Source of the DNA: Microbacterium yannicii PS01
GTDB taxonomy: Bacteria; Actinomycetota; Actinomycetes; Actinomycetales; Microbacteriaceae
Assembly: GCF_000304335.1 (NCBI RefSeq)
Contig: NZ_CAJF01000001.1
Span: forward strand, 62,001 to 126,000
Length of the DNA: 64,000 nucleotides
Direction of reading: 5' to 3'
Both the position numbers and the translations under genes were made by a program. Position 1 is the stretch's first letter; the number at the start of each line of letters is the position of its first letter. Positions 63,702-64,000 of this stretch are shown here, piece after piece. A model generated the notes under the pieces. That model saw nothing but the letters and a program-made list of their open reading frames with translations. It was not told the origin of the DNA and searched no databases.

Positions 63702-63722
63702 CTTCCAACGGAGGATCAGCGA

Positions 63723-64000
63723 ATGTACGCAGTGTTGCGATCGCCTGGGCAGATCGTCTTCGGGCGTGGGCAACGGCACCGCATACCAGCCTTGGTCGCG
63801 CAGCGCGGTACTCGGGCGTTCATCGTGGTCGATCCGTTCCTGTCCGCTGCGCCGGTGGTCCGGGATCTGCGGGAGGGCCTGGCAGCGGCAGGTGTCGCCT
63901 CGGAAGTGTTCGATCAGGTCGTCCCCGAGCTGCCGGTGTCCGCGATCGCAACCGCCGCTCGGGCCGCTGCCGCTTTCGGCGCGGACGTCTTCGTCGCCGT
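63723..64000 (+). CDS. Iron-containing alcohol dehydrogenase family protein (3' partial)
   Basis: Only the first ~92 codons are present; the frame is open to the window end. It begins MYAVLRSPGQIVFGRGQ, with GGAGGA upstream, followed by RAFIVVDPFLS and EVFDQVVPELP, as in group III/glycerol-dehydrogenase-type enzymes, where this region forms the NAD-binding half. Metal ligands would lie downstream. It is probably regulated by the divergent GntR protein. Confidence 0.82.
   Translation, partial: MYAVLRSPGQIVFGRGQRHRIPALVAQRGTRAFIVVDPFLSAAPVVRDLREGLAAAGVASEVFDQVVPELPVSAIATAARAAAAFGADVFVA

Overview
The window looks like an ordinary chromosomal segment of a high-GC Gram-positive actinobacterium, most probably a Microbacterium or another member of the Microbacteriaceae. 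The reasons are the GC-rich, densely packed gene order with many 4-base ATGA/GTGA overlaps, frequent GTG starts, the cydABDC order, a SigK/RskA-like pair, class F-type sortase, and the constant recurrence of the word GGATGCCGCGG/CCGCGGCATCC in genes and terminator stems. I see no rRNA, tRNA, CRISPR array, phage or insertion sequence. The assignment to genus is an inference.

Layout. 1-6.8 kb: the end of an SDR/DUF2867 protein, then the cytochrome bd oxidase operon cydA-cydB-cydD-cydC on the minus strand (cydC carries a frameshift). A twin 15-bp palindrome separates it from moaA-fdhD. 9-17 kb: dps, an amidase, a proline-rich peptide, the tRNA hydroxylase trhO, DUF3054, an SRPBCC protein, a SulP transporter, a fatty acid desaturase and a cold-shock protein. 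17.3-20.5 kb: a complete OpuC/ProU-like osmoprotectant ABC importer. 20.6-23.4 kb: a flavin disulfide-type oxidoreductase, a flavodoxin-like reductase and DUF427. 23.4-26.3 kb: a DUF4397 surface protein, sortase, ECF sigma factor and zinc anti-sigma factor in one operon. 27-33 kb: a LuxR-type response regulator with two consecutive membrane histidine kinases, the first of which appears to have lost its ATP-binding site. 33-35 kb: DUF2238 membrane protein, EEP-family hydrolase and glycosyltransferase. 35-40 kb: padR-ubiB, DUF2945, an SDR and a short-form gnd.

40-42.5 kb: a TetR repressor with an MFS exporter. 42.6-50 kb: a divergent carbohydrate-uptake locus, lacI-GH2 on one strand and binding protein-permease-permease-GH1-like hydrolase (frameshifted) on the other, around a perfect 16-bp operator. 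50-54.5 kb: msrB-msrA, a zinc alcohol dehydrogenase with a small membrane-anchored companion, a phosphodiesterase and an SDR. 54.5-59.5 kb: cell-envelope genes, namely an SGNH acyltransferase, a VanZ-like protein, an OmpR/VanS-like two-component pair and a VanY-like D,D-carboxypeptidase. 59.6-64 kb: a small acidic protein coupled to recQ, an aldo/keto reductase, and a GntR/FCD regulator divergent from an iron-type alcohol dehydrogenase cut by the window edge.

The most unusual signals are (1) two genes interrupted by one extra G in a G5 run, (2) a repeat array carried in frame inside moaA, (3) the twin operators between cydA and moaA, (4) the degenerate kinase paired with an intact one, and (5) codon exceptions that preserve the word GGATGCC. 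I did not find an obvious new multi-gene system.
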